Positions 6,447 to 13,251 of a stretch of 14,867 nt of DNA are shown here, piece by piece; position 1 is the stretch's first letter; every line of letters begins with the position of its first letter. The position numbers and the translations under genes are program-made. This DNA is from an uncultured Collinsella sp. (GTDB taxonomy: Bacteria > Actinomycetota > Coriobacteriia > Coriobacteriales > Coriobacteriaceae), in NCBI GenBank assembly GCA_900544995.1, contig UQXC01000051.1:1-14867 (forward strand), written 5' to 3'. Under the pieces are notes generated by a model, which searched no databases, was not told the DNA's origin, and worked only from the letters and a program-made list of their open reading frames with translations.

Positions 6447-7370
6447 ATGAATCAGATCATTCTCGCATCTCATGGCGGCCTGGCCGCAGGCGCCAAAGAC
6501 ACGCTCGAGATGGTTCTCGGCGACGTGTCGAACGTCCACGTCGTGTCGCTTGCTCGTGACGACAAGGAGCCCATCACCAATAAGGTTGAGGCTATGATCG
6601 CCACGTTCAACGCGGACGACACCGTCTATGTGCTGACCGATATGCTCGGCAGCTCGGTCAACAACAGCATGGTCGAGCTTTCCAAGAACGGCACGAAGTT
6701 CACGGTTGTCAGCGGTTTCAACATCCCGTTGGCGCTCACGCTTGCTATGAGCCCCGCCCCCGTCAAGGGCGCCGAGCTCGCGGCCCTCATCAATGAGGCC
6801 CGCACCGGTCTGACCAACCCCAACGCACCGGTCGAGGCCGCCGCGGCTCCCGCCAAGAAGGCCAAGGCGTCCCGTCACAGCTCCGGTCCCGCCAAGATCG
6901 TCCTCGCACGTCTTGACTACCGTCTGCTGCACGGCCAGGTCGTCTTTACCTGGACCACCAAGGTCCAGGCTGAGCGCATCATCGTCGTCGACAACGCTGC
7001 CGCCAACGATGACATCAAGAAGGGCGCTCTTAAGCTGGCCAAGCCCCAGGGCGTGCGTCTGAACGTCTTCACCGTCGAGCGTGCCCTCGCCAAGATGGAC
7101 AAGCTCAACACCCTCGGCGAGCGCGTCATGTTCGTCTTTGGCAACACGGCCGAGATGCTGCAGTTCTGCCAGGGCTACAAGCTCGACGCCATCAACCTGG
7201 GCGCCACCGCCAACCACGACGGTGCCGATCAGGTCGGCGGCAAGGACAGCTCCGTCTTCTTCGACGCCGCCCAGAAGGCCGACGTCAACCAGCTGCTCGA
7301 CATGGGCATCAAGCTCTATGTCCAGCAGACCCCTACGTATCAGAGCGTCGACATCGACGCCAAGCTGTAA
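6447..7370 (+). CDS. Mannose-family PTS component EIIAB (fused)
   Basis: A 307-residue cytoplasmic phosphotransferase. The EIIA domain (1 to about 125) starts with IILASHGG, where H9 is the phosphorylation site receiving phosphate from HPr. A flexible Ala/Pro/Lys linker (about 127-147) joins it to the EIIB domain (148-307), whose RLDYRLLHGQVV motif carries the second phospho-histidine, H162, which donates phosphate to the incoming sugar. The order A-linker-B is as in ManX, whereas Salmonella gfr has separate A and B genes. AAAAGGAGGAGG precedes the ATG. First gene of an operon EIIAB-EIIC-EIID-deglycase 2. The sugar is not set by this protein; the co-transcribed deglycase points to sugar-amines rather than mannose. 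Confidence 0.93.
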   Translation: MNQIILASHGGLAAGAKDTLEMVLGDVSNVHVVSLARDDKEPITNKVEAMIATFNADDTVYVLTDMLGSSVNNSMVELSKNGTKFTVVSGFNIPLALTLAMSPAPVKGAELAALINEARTGLTNPNAPVEAAAAPAKKAKASRHSSGPAKIVLARLDYRLLHGQVVFTWTTKVQAERIIVVDNAAANDDIKKGALKLAKPQGVRLNVFTVERALAKMDKLNTLGERVMFVFGNTAEMLQFCQGYKLDAINLGATANHDGADQVGGKDSSVFFDAAQKADVNQLLDMGIKLYVQQTPTYQSVDIDAKL

Positions 7371-7375
7371 TCAAC

Positions 7376-7389
7376 CAGGCTTTTGCCTG
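7376..7389 (+). other. Short hairpin before the EIIC ribosome-binding site
   Basis: CAGGC-TTTT-GCCTG lies in the 36-base gap between EIIAB and EIIC, immediately before GAAAGGAG. It could tune translation or protect an mRNA end. It has no T-tract and is not a terminator. Confidence 0.35.
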
Positions 7390-7406
7390 ACTGAAAGGAG
7401 AAGGGT

Positions 7407-8201
7407 ATGAATACGTTCATCAGTGCGGTGCTCGTCGGCCTCGTCGGCGTGTTCTGCATGTGGGACTCCCGCCTGCTCGGTCGTCTTAACTTCGAGCAGC
7501 CCCTCGTTGGCGCTACGCTCGTCGGTCTGCTGCTGGGCGATGTGCCCACCGGCCTTGCCGTCGGTGCCGCCGTCGAGCTCGTGTCCATGGGCCTGGTGCA
7601 GGTCGGCGCTGCCGTTCCGCCCGATATGGTCCTGGGCGGCATCGTGGCCGCTGCCTTCGCATGCCTGACCGATGCTTCCGCCGAGACCGCCATGACGATC
7701 GCCATCCCGGTCGCCGTCCTGGGTCAGCTCCTCGGCATTGTCTTCCGTTCCATCATCGCCGCCCTCACCCATGTGGCCGATAGCGCGATCGATAACGGAA
7801 AGTTCAAGACCGCCTACCGTATGCACATCTGCGCCGGCTCCGGTCTGTACGCCATCATGTACTTCCTGCCGATCTTCCTCGCCGTCTTTGTTGGCACCGA
7901 CCTGGTTCAGGCCATCGTCAACATGGTTCCCGAGTGGCTGTCCACTGGTCTTAACGTTTCGACCAAGATCATGACCGCCTACGGCTTGGCCCTGCTGCTC
8001 ACCATGATGATCAAGAAGGGTATGACTCCGTTCCTGTTCATCGGTTTCCTGCTCGCCGCTTACCTCAACCTGTCCGTCATCGCGGTCGCTCTGATCGGTG
8101 TGTGCCTGGCTGTCGTCTTCATGGGCTTCAAGTTCAACGGTTCCCATGCAGCCGCCGGTGTCGATTCCGACTACGATCCGCTCGAAGACGACGAAGACTA
8201 A
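7407..8201 (+). CDS. Mannose-family PTS permease component EIIC
   Basis: A 264-residue polytopic membrane protein that with EIID forms the sugar channel of a mannose/sorbose-type PTS. Typical features are the N-terminal amphipathic MWDSRLLGRLNFEQP segment (18-32), LLLGDVPTGLAVGAAVELVSMG (42-63), a glycine-rich VGAAVPPDMVLGGIVAAA stretch, and hydrophobic helices to about residue 245. The C-terminus is strongly acidic (DPLEDDED). ATG 7407 has GAAAGGAG upstream. It lies 36 bases after EIIAB and 13 bases before EIID, clearly one transcript. Substrate specificity of this class resides largely in C and D but cannot be read from motifs. Confidence 0.93.
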   Translation: MNTFISAVLVGLVGVFCMWDSRLLGRLNFEQPLVGATLVGLLLGDVPTGLAVGAAVELVSMGLVQVGAAVPPDMVLGGIVAAAFACLTDASAETAMTIAIPVAVLGQLLGIVFRSIIAALTHVADSAIDNGKFKTAYRMHICAGSGLYAIMYFLPIFLAVFVGTDLVQAIVNMVPEWLSTGLNVSTKIMTAYGLALLLTMMIKKGMTPFLFIGFLLAAYLNLSVIAVALIGVCLAVVFMGFKFNGSHAAAGVDSDYDPLEDDED

Positions 8202-8214
8202 GGAGGAACACACT

Positions 8215-9048
8215 ATGGCAACCGCAACCAAGGACGTGTCCCTGAACAAGAAGGTCAGCCAGTTCTTCTGGCGCTCCTGGGCCATCCAGGCCTCTTGGAA
8301 CTACGAGCGTCAGATGAACATGGGCTTCCTCTACGGCATGGTTCCCACGCTCGACCGCCTCTATCCGGACGAGTCCGACCCCAAGCAGCTCGCTGCTAAG
8401 AAAGAGGCTTACCACCGTCACATGGCGTTCTACAACTGCACCCCGCAGACGAGCGCCTTTATCCTGGGCCTCACCGCCTCCATGGAGGAGGAGTACGCCA
8501 AGGATCCCGAGAACTTCGATCCCGATTCGATCAACGCGGTCAAGACCTCCCTCATGGGTCCGCTTTCCGGCATCGGTGACTCCTTCTTCCAGGGTACCAT
8601 CCGCGTTATCGCTTTTGGTCTGGGCGTTCAGCTGGCTCAGCAGGGCTCCATCATGGGCCCGATCCTGGCCATGCTCATCTCCATCGTCCCCTCTGTGCTG
8701 ATCACTTGGTTCGCAGCCAAGATGGGCTATCAGGGCGGCCACGAGTACCTGAGCAAGCTTCAGGGCGGCGACCTCATGGAGAAGCTCATGTATGTCTGCG
8801 GCATCGTGGGCCTTATGTCCGTGGGCGGCATGATCGCTACGCTGATCGGCGCCACCACCCCGCTGCAGTTCGCTGAGGGCACCGTTGTTATCCAGGACAT
8901 CCTGGACGGCATGATGCCCCAGATGATCTCCCTCGGCCTCACCGGCCTTATGTACTGGCTCATCAAGAAGAACGTCAACACCGGTTGGCTTCTCGTGATC
9001 GCCATCGTGGGCGGCATCGCCCTCTCCGCGGCCGGCATTCTGGCCTAG
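8215..9048 (+). CDS. Mannose-family PTS permease component EIID
   Basis: A 277-residue membrane protein, partner of EIIC. The family pattern is visible: FFWRSWAIQASWNYERQMNMG (18-38), YHRHMAFYNCTPQTSAFILGL, the SLMGPLSGIGDSFFQGTIR loop (112-130) and a hydrophobic C-terminal helix ending at ILA. AGGAGG at 8201-8206 overlaps the EIIC stop codon, showing translational coupling. Unlike the tight spacing upstream, a 199-base gap with three hairpins separates it from the next gene, deglycase 2, suggesting different expression of the last cistron. Confidence 0.93.
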   Translation: MATATKDVSLNKKVSQFFWRSWAIQASWNYERQMNMGFLYGMVPTLDRLYPDESDPKQLAAKKEAYHRHMAFYNCTPQTSAFILGLTASMEEEYAKDPENFDPDSINAVKTSLMGPLSGIGDSFFQGTIRVIAFGLGVQLAQQGSIMGPILAMLISIVPSVLITWFAAKMGYQGGHEYLSKLQGGDLMEKLMYVCGIVGLMSVGGMIATLIGATTPLQFAEGTVVIQDILDGMMPQMISLGLTGLMYWLIKKNVNTGWLLVIAIVGGIALSAAGILA

Positions 9049-9082
9049 TCGCGACCAAGCGCCTAACCGCTTTCCCCCGGGG

Positions 9083-9113
9083 GCCTGCCTGGCATCCCAT
9101 ACCCCAGGCAGGC
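9083..9113 (+). other. Intra-operon hairpin after EIID
   Basis: GCCTGCCTGG (9083-9092) pairs perfectly with CCAGGCAGGC (9104-9113), loop 11 bases, 35 bases after the EIID stop. The following bases TTCCATCC do not make a strong T-tract, so it may act as a weak terminator or as a 3' stabiliser for the PTS part of the transcript. Another 6-bp hairpin (GGACCG/CGGTCC) lies at 9165-9182. Confidence 0.55.
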
Positions 9114-9126
9114 TTCCATCCCCAAA

Positions 9127-9157
9127 ATGCGACAATGGGACAGTCCCCTTGTCGCAT
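9127..9157. repeat. 31-bp near-perfect palindrome with GGGACAGTCCC core
   Basis: ATGCGACAA (9127-9135) mirrors TTGTCGCAT (9149-9157), and inside it GGGAC-A-GTCCC (9137-9147) is a perfect 11-bp palindrome; only the T/C pair at 9136/9148 fails to match. It lies between EIID and deglycase 2. It resembles a REP-type palindromic element. GGGACAG also occurs at 2868-2874 between convergent genes. Confidence 0.75.
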
Positions 9158-9247
9158 CCTCAACGGACCGGCGACTCGGTCCAAACCACGGTAACCCTGC
9201 GAGCGCCCGGCAATGTGGCGCCGCAAAAATCGAAAGGAATGTGTCAG

Positions 9248-10231
9248 ATGTACGAGATCGACCTTAACCTCCCTAAGCAGATCGTCGCTGACGTCCTGTC
9301 CAACCACGAGATCCACAGCGTCGCCTTCGTCGGCTGCGGTGCCTCCATGTCCGACCTTTACCCCGCCAAGTACTTCCTGGCCAACAACACGGACAAGCTG
9401 AACGTTCAGATCTTCACCGCTAACGAGTTCAACTACGACACGCCTTCCTGGGTCAACGAGCACACCTTCGTGATCACCTGCTCCCTCGGTGGCTCCACGC
9501 CCGAGACCGTCGAGGCCAACAAGACCGCCAAGAAGCACAACTGCCCGGTCGTCTCCCTCACCAACAAGGCTGGCTCCGCTCTGACCGTCGACGCCGACCA
9601 CGTCATCGTCCACGGCTTCCACGCCAACTATGCCGCTAAGGCCGAGAAGCCTGGCTACGCCATCGCTCTTGCTCTCGAGATCCTTCAGCAGACCGAGGGC
9701 TATGATCACTACGAGGATATGATCACCGGCCTCACCAACATCTTCGACCTGTGCGAGAACGCCGCTCAGCACTGCACCAAGCTCGCCAAGAAGTTCGCTG
9801 AGGACTTCAAGGACGACAAGATGATCTACTTCATGGCTTCCGGTGCCTCCGAGAAGATGGCTTATTCTCACGCCGCCTTCCTGTTCACCGAGATGCAGTG
9901 GATCGACGCCGCCGCCTACAACACCGGCGAGTACTTCCACGGCCCGTTCGAGGTTTCCACCGAGGGTAAGCCCTACGTCTTCTTCATGTCCGATGGTGCT
10001 ACCCGTCCGATGGACGCCCGCGCCCTCACCTTCCTTGAGCGCATGGGCGCCAAGGTCGCTCTGATCGACTCCAAGGACTACGGTCTGGCCGACGCCGTGC
10101 CGGCGAGCGTCATCACCTACTTCAACCCGCTGCTGCACCTCGCCGTTATGCGCGAGTACGGCAACCAGATCGCCGAGGCCCGTCAGCACCCGCTGACCAT
10201 GCGTCGCTACATGTGGAAGCTTTCCTACTAA
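9248..10231 (+). CDS. frlB: Fructosamine (Amadori product) 6-phosphate deglycase, FrlB type
   Basis: A 327-residue cytoplasmic double-SIS enzyme that would hydrolyse a PTS-generated fructosamine-6-phosphate, such as fructoselysine-6-phosphate, into glucose-6-phosphate and the amino acid. From memory, Bacillus subtilis FrlB shares MASGA, EMQWI, GEYFHGPFE and a C-terminal HPL-x2-RRYMWK, all present here. The catalytic Glu/His pair is E215 and H231, 16 residues apart. The phosphate loop is SLGGSTPET (79-87), close to the family form. ATG 9248 is chosen because AAAGGA (9233-9238) is 9 bases upstream; ATG 9239 in frame is too close. Last gene of the PTS operon, ended by a strong terminator. The exact amino acid on the sugar is not shown. 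Confidence 0.88.
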   Translation: MYEIDLNLPKQIVADVLSNHEIHSVAFVGCGASMSDLYPAKYFLANNTDKLNVQIFTANEFNYDTPSWVNEHTFVITCSLGGSTPETVEANKTAKKHNCPVVSLTNKAGSALTVDADHVIVHGFHANYAAKAEKPGYAIALALEILQQTEGYDHYEDMITGLTNIFDLCENAAQHCTKLAKKFAEDFKDDKMIYFMASGASEKMAYSHAAFLFTEMQWIDAAAYNTGEYFHGPFEVSTEGKPYVFFMSDGATRPMDARALTFLERMGAKVALIDSKDYGLADAVPASVITYFNPLLHLAVMREYGNQIAEARQHPLTMRRYMWKLSY

Positions 10232-10264
10232 TCACAAGTAAGTAAACCTTACGGGTTGATTGAG

Positions 10265-10297
10265 AGGGGATGGGGTTTGCGCCCCGTCCCCTTTTTT
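10265..10297 (+). terminator. Rho-independent terminator of the PTS-deglycase operon
   Basis: AGGGGATGGGG (10265-10275) pairs with CCCCGTCCCCT (10282-10292), with a single T-G wobble, and runs into six T bases (10292-10297). It sits 33 bases after the deglycase 2 stop codon and 7 bases before the ribosome-binding site of the next gene, so the HAD gene depends on read-through or a promoter not seen here. Confidence 0.9.
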
Positions 10298-10317
10298 GCT
10301 CTTGAGAGGAGATGCGT

Positions 10318-10947
10318 ATGATCAAGGCAGTGCTGTTTGATATGGACGGCGTGCTGGTCGATACCGAGTGGTTCTACAACCGCCGCCGCGTGGCGTTTAT
10401 GGAGGAGAAGGGGTTCCACTTTGACGAGATCCCCGATCTCTCGGGGTCTAACGAGCCGGCCATTTGGCAGGCGCTGGTGCCCGACGATGTTGAGTTGCGC
10501 GAGCGCCTGCGCGTGGAGTACAAGCAGGTCTACAGCCCGGTCCATCCCGTTCCGTATGCCGAGCTGCTCAACGAGCAGACAGAGCCGGTGATGCGCGAAC
10601 TGCACGAGCGCGGCGTGAAGTGTGCCATCGCGAGCTCGTCCTATCGTGAGCTGATTGACGAGCTGGTGGAGACCGCCGGTATCGCCGACGTGCTGGACTA
10701 CACCATCAGCGGCCACGAGTGCAGCGCGTTTAAGCCCGATCCCGAGATCTACCTGCGTGCCATGGAGGCGCTGGGGGTGGAGCCTGCCGAATGCCTGGTT
10801 ATCGAGGACTCGCCTTTGGGCATCGAGGCCGGCAAGCGCTCCGGCGCCCGCGTCCTGGCGCTGCGTCCGCACGAGGGCGTCAACCTAGATCAGTCCGCCG
10901 CCGACGTCGTCATCGACAGCCTGACCGACATTTTGGCCGCTTTGTAG
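10318..10947 (+). CDS. HAD-family hydrolase, beta-phosphoglucomutase-like
   Basis: A 209-residue cytoplasmic haloacid-dehalogenase hydrolase, subfamily IA. Motif I is D8-M-D10-GVLVDT with nucleophile D8; a helical cap covers about 18-85; motif II is IASSS (104-108); motif III lysine is K139 in FKPDP; motif IV is E163-D164. Relatives are sugar-phosphate phosphatases or beta-phosphoglucomutases. ATG 10318 is chosen, since GAGAGGA (10304-10310) is 7 bases upstream; ATG 10312 would be only 1 base away. It follows the PTS-deglycase operon but beyond its terminator. A role in removing phosphate from, or isomerising, products of sugar-amine breakdown is possible, yet it could be an unrelated gene. 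Confidence 0.85.
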   Translation: MIKAVLFDMDGVLVDTEWFYNRRRVAFMEEKGFHFDEIPDLSGSNEPAIWQALVPDDVELRERLRVEYKQVYSPVHPVPYAELLNEQTEPVMRELHERGVKCAIASSSYRELIDELVETAGIADVLDYTISGHECSAFKPDPEIYLRAMEALGVEPAECLVIEDSPLGIEAGKRSGARVLALRPHEGVNLDQSAADVVIDSLTDILAAL

Positions 10948-10950
10948 TGT

Positions 10951-10998
10951 CAATCCGCCGCGAGAAGCATTGGTTCACGCGTCTTTTGCTGCGGATTG
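10951..10998 (+). terminator. Possible terminator after the HAD gene
   Basis: CAATCCGC (10951-10958) pairs with GCGGATTG (10991-10998) around a 32-base loop, starting 3 bases after the stop codon. The loop is long and the following sequence has only short T runs, so termination is uncertain. Confidence 0.4.
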
Positions 10999-11044
10999 GC
11001 TTAATTTGTCCTCTATTTGGATTCGTTTGGCTTCGATTCGGACT

Positions 11045-11163
11045 AAGTGAGTAGGCTTTTTGGTGCAGTACGAGCGCAAAGTGCATCTGCTCTAGCAAAA
11101 CCGCAGGTCACAGGGGTGGCGGTTTTGGGTGTGCTCTGCAGGTCGCGTAAAGTCTACTCACTT
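11045..11163. other. Branched inverted-repeat element, possible structured RNA
   Basis: AAGTGAGTAGGCTTT (11045-11059) closes with AAAGTCTACTCACTT (11149-11163): 15 pairs, one G-T. Inside, TGCAG (11064-11068) can pair with CTGCA (11136-11140), enclosing GAGC/GCTC (11072-11075 with 11089-11092) and a 9-bp hairpin CAAAACCGC (11096-11104) with GCGGTTTTG (11119-11127). This makes a branched fold. It fills the middle of a 355-base gap between the HAD and YitT genes that has no convincing coding sequence. Confidence 0.5.
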
Positions 11164-11251
11164 GTAATTTGGGCCTTTGGTCGTGGAGGCTGTTGGTCCC
11201 GCTTTGGTTGTCGAGAGAGGGTGAATTGAAGCGCCCCCGCACGCTCCATGC

Positions 11252-11257
11252 TACAAT
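11252..11257 (+). promoter_or_regulatory. Possible -10 box for the YitT-family gene
   Basis: TACAAT lies 45 bases before the GTG start, in the same kind of context (CTACAATCGCGGGC) as the box before recQ (GTATAATCGGCGGC). TTGAAG at 11226-11231 is a poor -35 candidate with a 20-base spacer. Confidence 0.4.
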
Positions 11258-11302
11258 CGCGGGCATGCCCCACAACTACATCTGCCTTCGAAAGGAGCTT
11301 CC

Positions 11303-12310
11303 GTGGCGAACGCCATCGATCAGCTCACGGACCGCGTGCTCGTGCTCGGCCGCCTCACCATCGTCCGCCGTGCCATTACCGCCGTGGCGGTCACAATTTC
11401 TGCCGTCCTCCAAACATTCCTGATCCAGGCGTTCATTCAGCCCGCCGACCTGCTTCCGAGCGGTCTCACCGGCGTCGCGGTCCTGCTCGATCGCGTTACC
11501 TCGCTGGGCGGCGTTCACATCGACATCTCGCTCGGCATGCTTGCGCTCAACATTCCCGTGGCGCTCCTATGCTGGAGCGGCATTAGCAAGCGCTTCGTCA
11601 TCTTCTCGATGATGCAGGTCGTGCTCTCGTCGCTGTTCCTCAACGTCTTTCACTTCGCTCCATTTTTGGGCGACAAGATTATGCTCATCATTTTTGGCGG
11701 CGTGGTCTCGGGTCTGGGCGCTGCCATCGCGCTAAAGTCCGGCGCATCTACCGGTGGCACCGACTTTATCGCGCTGTGGGTCTCCAACCACACGGGCAAG
11801 ACCATCTGGGGCGTTATCTTTGGTTTCAATTGCTTTATCCTGGCGATCTTTGGCTTTATGTTTGGCTGGGACAACGCGGCGTACTCCATCGTGTTCCAGT
11901 TTATTTCGACCAAGACCATCGACAGTTTCTATCGTCGCTACGACCGCGTGACGCTGCAGATCACGACGCGCAAGGCTGACGAGGTCATGACCGCCTATGT
12001 TGACCATTTTCAGCACGGCATTAGCTGCGCCGAGGTCATCGGCGGATACAGCCGCGAAAAGATGTACCTGCTGCACGCCGTTGTATCGACCTACGAGAGC
12101 CAGGACATTATCAAGCTGGTGTGCGACATTGATCCCGGCGCCGTGATCAATGTGTTCCACACGCTCAACTTTGTGGGCGGCTGGTGGGGCGGTCATGTCG
12201 ACGAGCCCATGCCCACGGCCGTACCCGATCCCGACAAGCCAGCGCGTATGACCAGCAGACAGGCGCGCCTCAGCGAGCAGGACAGCCTGCAGCAGGACGA
12301 CGGCAGGTAG
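11303..12310 (+). CDS. YitT-family membrane protein (DUF161/DUF2179)
   Basis: A 335-residue membrane protein with five or six hydrophobic helices in residues 24-200 and a soluble DUF2179 domain at about 217-295, the YitT family layout. The conserved glycine/serine loop GASTGGTD is at 147-154. The family is widespread in Firmicutes and Coriobacteriia; its role is not settled, although transport has been proposed. The start is GTG 11303, preceded by AAAGGAG with 6-base spacing; no ATG fits. The C-terminal 40 residues are polar and rich in Pro, Asp and Gln and look disordered. A hairpin terminator follows. No functional tie to the neighbouring sugar-amine genes is visible. Confidence 0.87.
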   Translation: MANAIDQLTDRVLVLGRLTIVRRAITAVAVTISAVLQTFLIQAFIQPADLLPSGLTGVAVLLDRVTSLGGVHIDISLGMLALNIPVALLCWSGISKRFVIFSMMQVVLSSLFLNVFHFAPFLGDKIMLIIFGGVVSGLGAAIALKSGASTGGTDFIALWVSNHTGKTIWGVIFGFNCFILAIFGFMFGWDNAAYSIVFQFISTKTIDSFYRRYDRVTLQITTRKADEVMTAYVDHFQHGISCAEVIGGYSREKMYLLHAVVSTYESQDIIKLVCDIDPGAVINVFHTLNFVGGWWGGHVDEPMPTAVPDPDKPARMTSRQARLSEQDSLQQDDGR

Positions 12311-12353
12311 AGTGTTGGTATTTTGCCGGCACGGCGCAATCCTGTCCGCTTGA

Positions 12354-12391
12354 GCCTCCCGAAAGCCTCGCTGCTTTCGGGAGGCCTTCGT
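12354..12391 (+). terminator. Rho-independent terminator after the YitT gene
   Basis: A perfect 13-bp stem GCCTCCCGAAAGC (12354-12366) with GCTTTCGGGAGGC (12373-12385), loop CTCGCT, is followed by CTTCGTTTG. The T-tract is broken but the stem is strong, and it stands 43 bases after the stop codon. Confidence 0.8.
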
Positions 12392-12405
12392 TTGCCCAGA
12401 TAAAA

Positions 12406-12438
12406 CCTACCAAAATGAAGCTGTCGCTTTTTGGTAGG
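12406..12438. terminator. Second hairpin upstream of gntR 2
   Basis: CCTACCAAAA (12406-12415) pairs with TTTTGGTAGG (12429-12438), and AAGC/GCTT can pair inside it. A and T runs on each arm allow terminator action on the minus strand or an operator role; it is 93 bases before the gntR 2 start codon. The left arm with its two preceding A bases, AACCTACCA, is repeated at 2855-2863 next to gntR 1. Confidence 0.45.
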
Positions 12439-12480
12439 GAGGGTGTATCGTTTTATCATTATGAGGTAACATGAAACTAG

Positions 12481-12516
12481 ACGTTATATACGTATTAGTT
12501 ATTTCGATATTTCGAT
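12481..12516 (+). promoter_or_regulatory. Upstream motif and tandem repeat of gntR 2
   Basis: ACGTTATATACGTA at 12481-12494 contains ACGTTATA, also seen before eamA and EIIAB. It is followed by a tandem ATTTCGAT-ATTTCGAT (12501-12516). This AT-rich stretch probably holds the promoter and an autoregulatory site; only a weak ribosome-binding site (AAGAGTG) follows before the ATG. Confidence 0.45.
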
Positions 12517-12530
12517 AAGAGTGATTAGAT

Positions 12531-13250
12531 ATGCCTACACCCAAAAATGCGCCGCTTTACCAGCAGATTTATGACGAAATCAAGGATGCGATCGAGAAAG
12601 GTGTTTATGCACCCAAGGAGCGTATTCCGTCCGAGCTTGAGCTAGCCGAGCAGTACGAGGTGAGCCGCATCACGGTGCGCCGCGCCGTCGAGGAGCTGTG
12701 CTCCGATGGCTACCTGGTTAAGCAGCAGGGCCGCGGCACCTTTGTTTCCACGCCGCACATCAATCGCCAGTTCCACGCCTCGACGCTGCAGACGTTTACC
12801 GCGCTGTGTGCCAACAACGGCATGAAGGCCGGTGCACATGTGGTCGATCGCCAGATTGTGCCGGCGCGCCAAAACGAGATGGAGTTCTTTGGCCTGCAGA
12901 AGGATGCGCTGCTGCTGCATATCAAGCGCGTGCGTACGGCCGACGGCGAGCCCATCTTTGAGGAGAACATCTTTGTGCCGTTTGACGCCTACCGTGAGCT
13001 GTTGACGGCCGATCTTGAGGACAAGTCGATTTTTGCCGAGGTCGAGCGTGTTGGCGGAACGCCGATTGTCTCGGTTGGCTACCGTACGGTCGAGGCCGTT
13101 CGAGCTAACGCCGAGCAGGCGGCCGAGCTGGGCATTGCTCCGCACGATCCGCTGCTCAACCTGCGTGCCGGCTTTACCGGTCCCGATGACGAGCCGGTTT
13201 TGATGGGTAAGCAGTACTACGTGGGATCGCGCTACGTTATGGTCATGTAA
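12531..13250 (+). CDS. GntR/HutC-family transcriptional regulator 2
   Basis: A 239-residue regulator with an N-terminal GntR winged helix (residues about 8-74: YQQIYDEIKDAIEKGVY, IPSELELAEQYEVSRITVRRA, QQGRGTFV) and a C-terminal UTRA effector domain (about 90-235). It is only loosely similar to regulator 1, and its recognition helix is SRITVRRAVEEL where regulator 1 has SRSTVRHALKVL, so the two need not share an operator. HutC-type UTRA domains usually bind sugar phosphates or amino-acid derivatives. The ribosome-binding site is weak. It shares an upstream motif with eamA and the PTS operon, which makes it the best candidate regulator of those genes; this is inference. Repeat copy 3 begins one base after its stop codon. 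Confidence 0.88.
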   Translation: MPTPKNAPLYQQIYDEIKDAIEKGVYAPKERIPSELELAEQYEVSRITVRRAVEELCSDGYLVKQQGRGTFVSTPHINRQFHASTLQTFTALCANNGMKAGAHVVDRQIVPARQNEMEFFGLQKDALLLHIKRVRTADGEPIFEENIFVPFDAYRELLTADLEDKSIFAEVERVGGTPIVSVGYRTVEAVRANAEQAAELGIAPHDPLLNLRAGFTGPDDEPVLMGKQYYVGSRYVMVM

Positions 13251-13251
13251 G

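Noticed and set aside
6447..9048. Plain mannose/glucose transporter (manXYZ)
   Set aside because: Domain layout is the same as ManXYZ, but the operon ends with an FrlB-type deglycase and contains no mannose-6-phosphate isomerase, so a sugar-amine substrate fits better. Mannose uptake as a side activity is not excluded.
9149..9247. N-terminal extension of deglycase 2 from GTG 9149
   Set aside because: It would start within the 31-bp palindrome, has no ribosome-binding site, and adds residues unlike the family. ATG 9248 has a good site and matches the expected length.
3818..10231. Galactosamine/N-acetylgalactosamine (aga) pathway
   Set aside because: A mannose-family PTS plus a SIS protein also occurs there, but no deacetylase or tagatose-bisphosphate aldolase is present, and the SIS proteins carry FrlB-type endings (RRYMWK) rather than an AgaS-like length.
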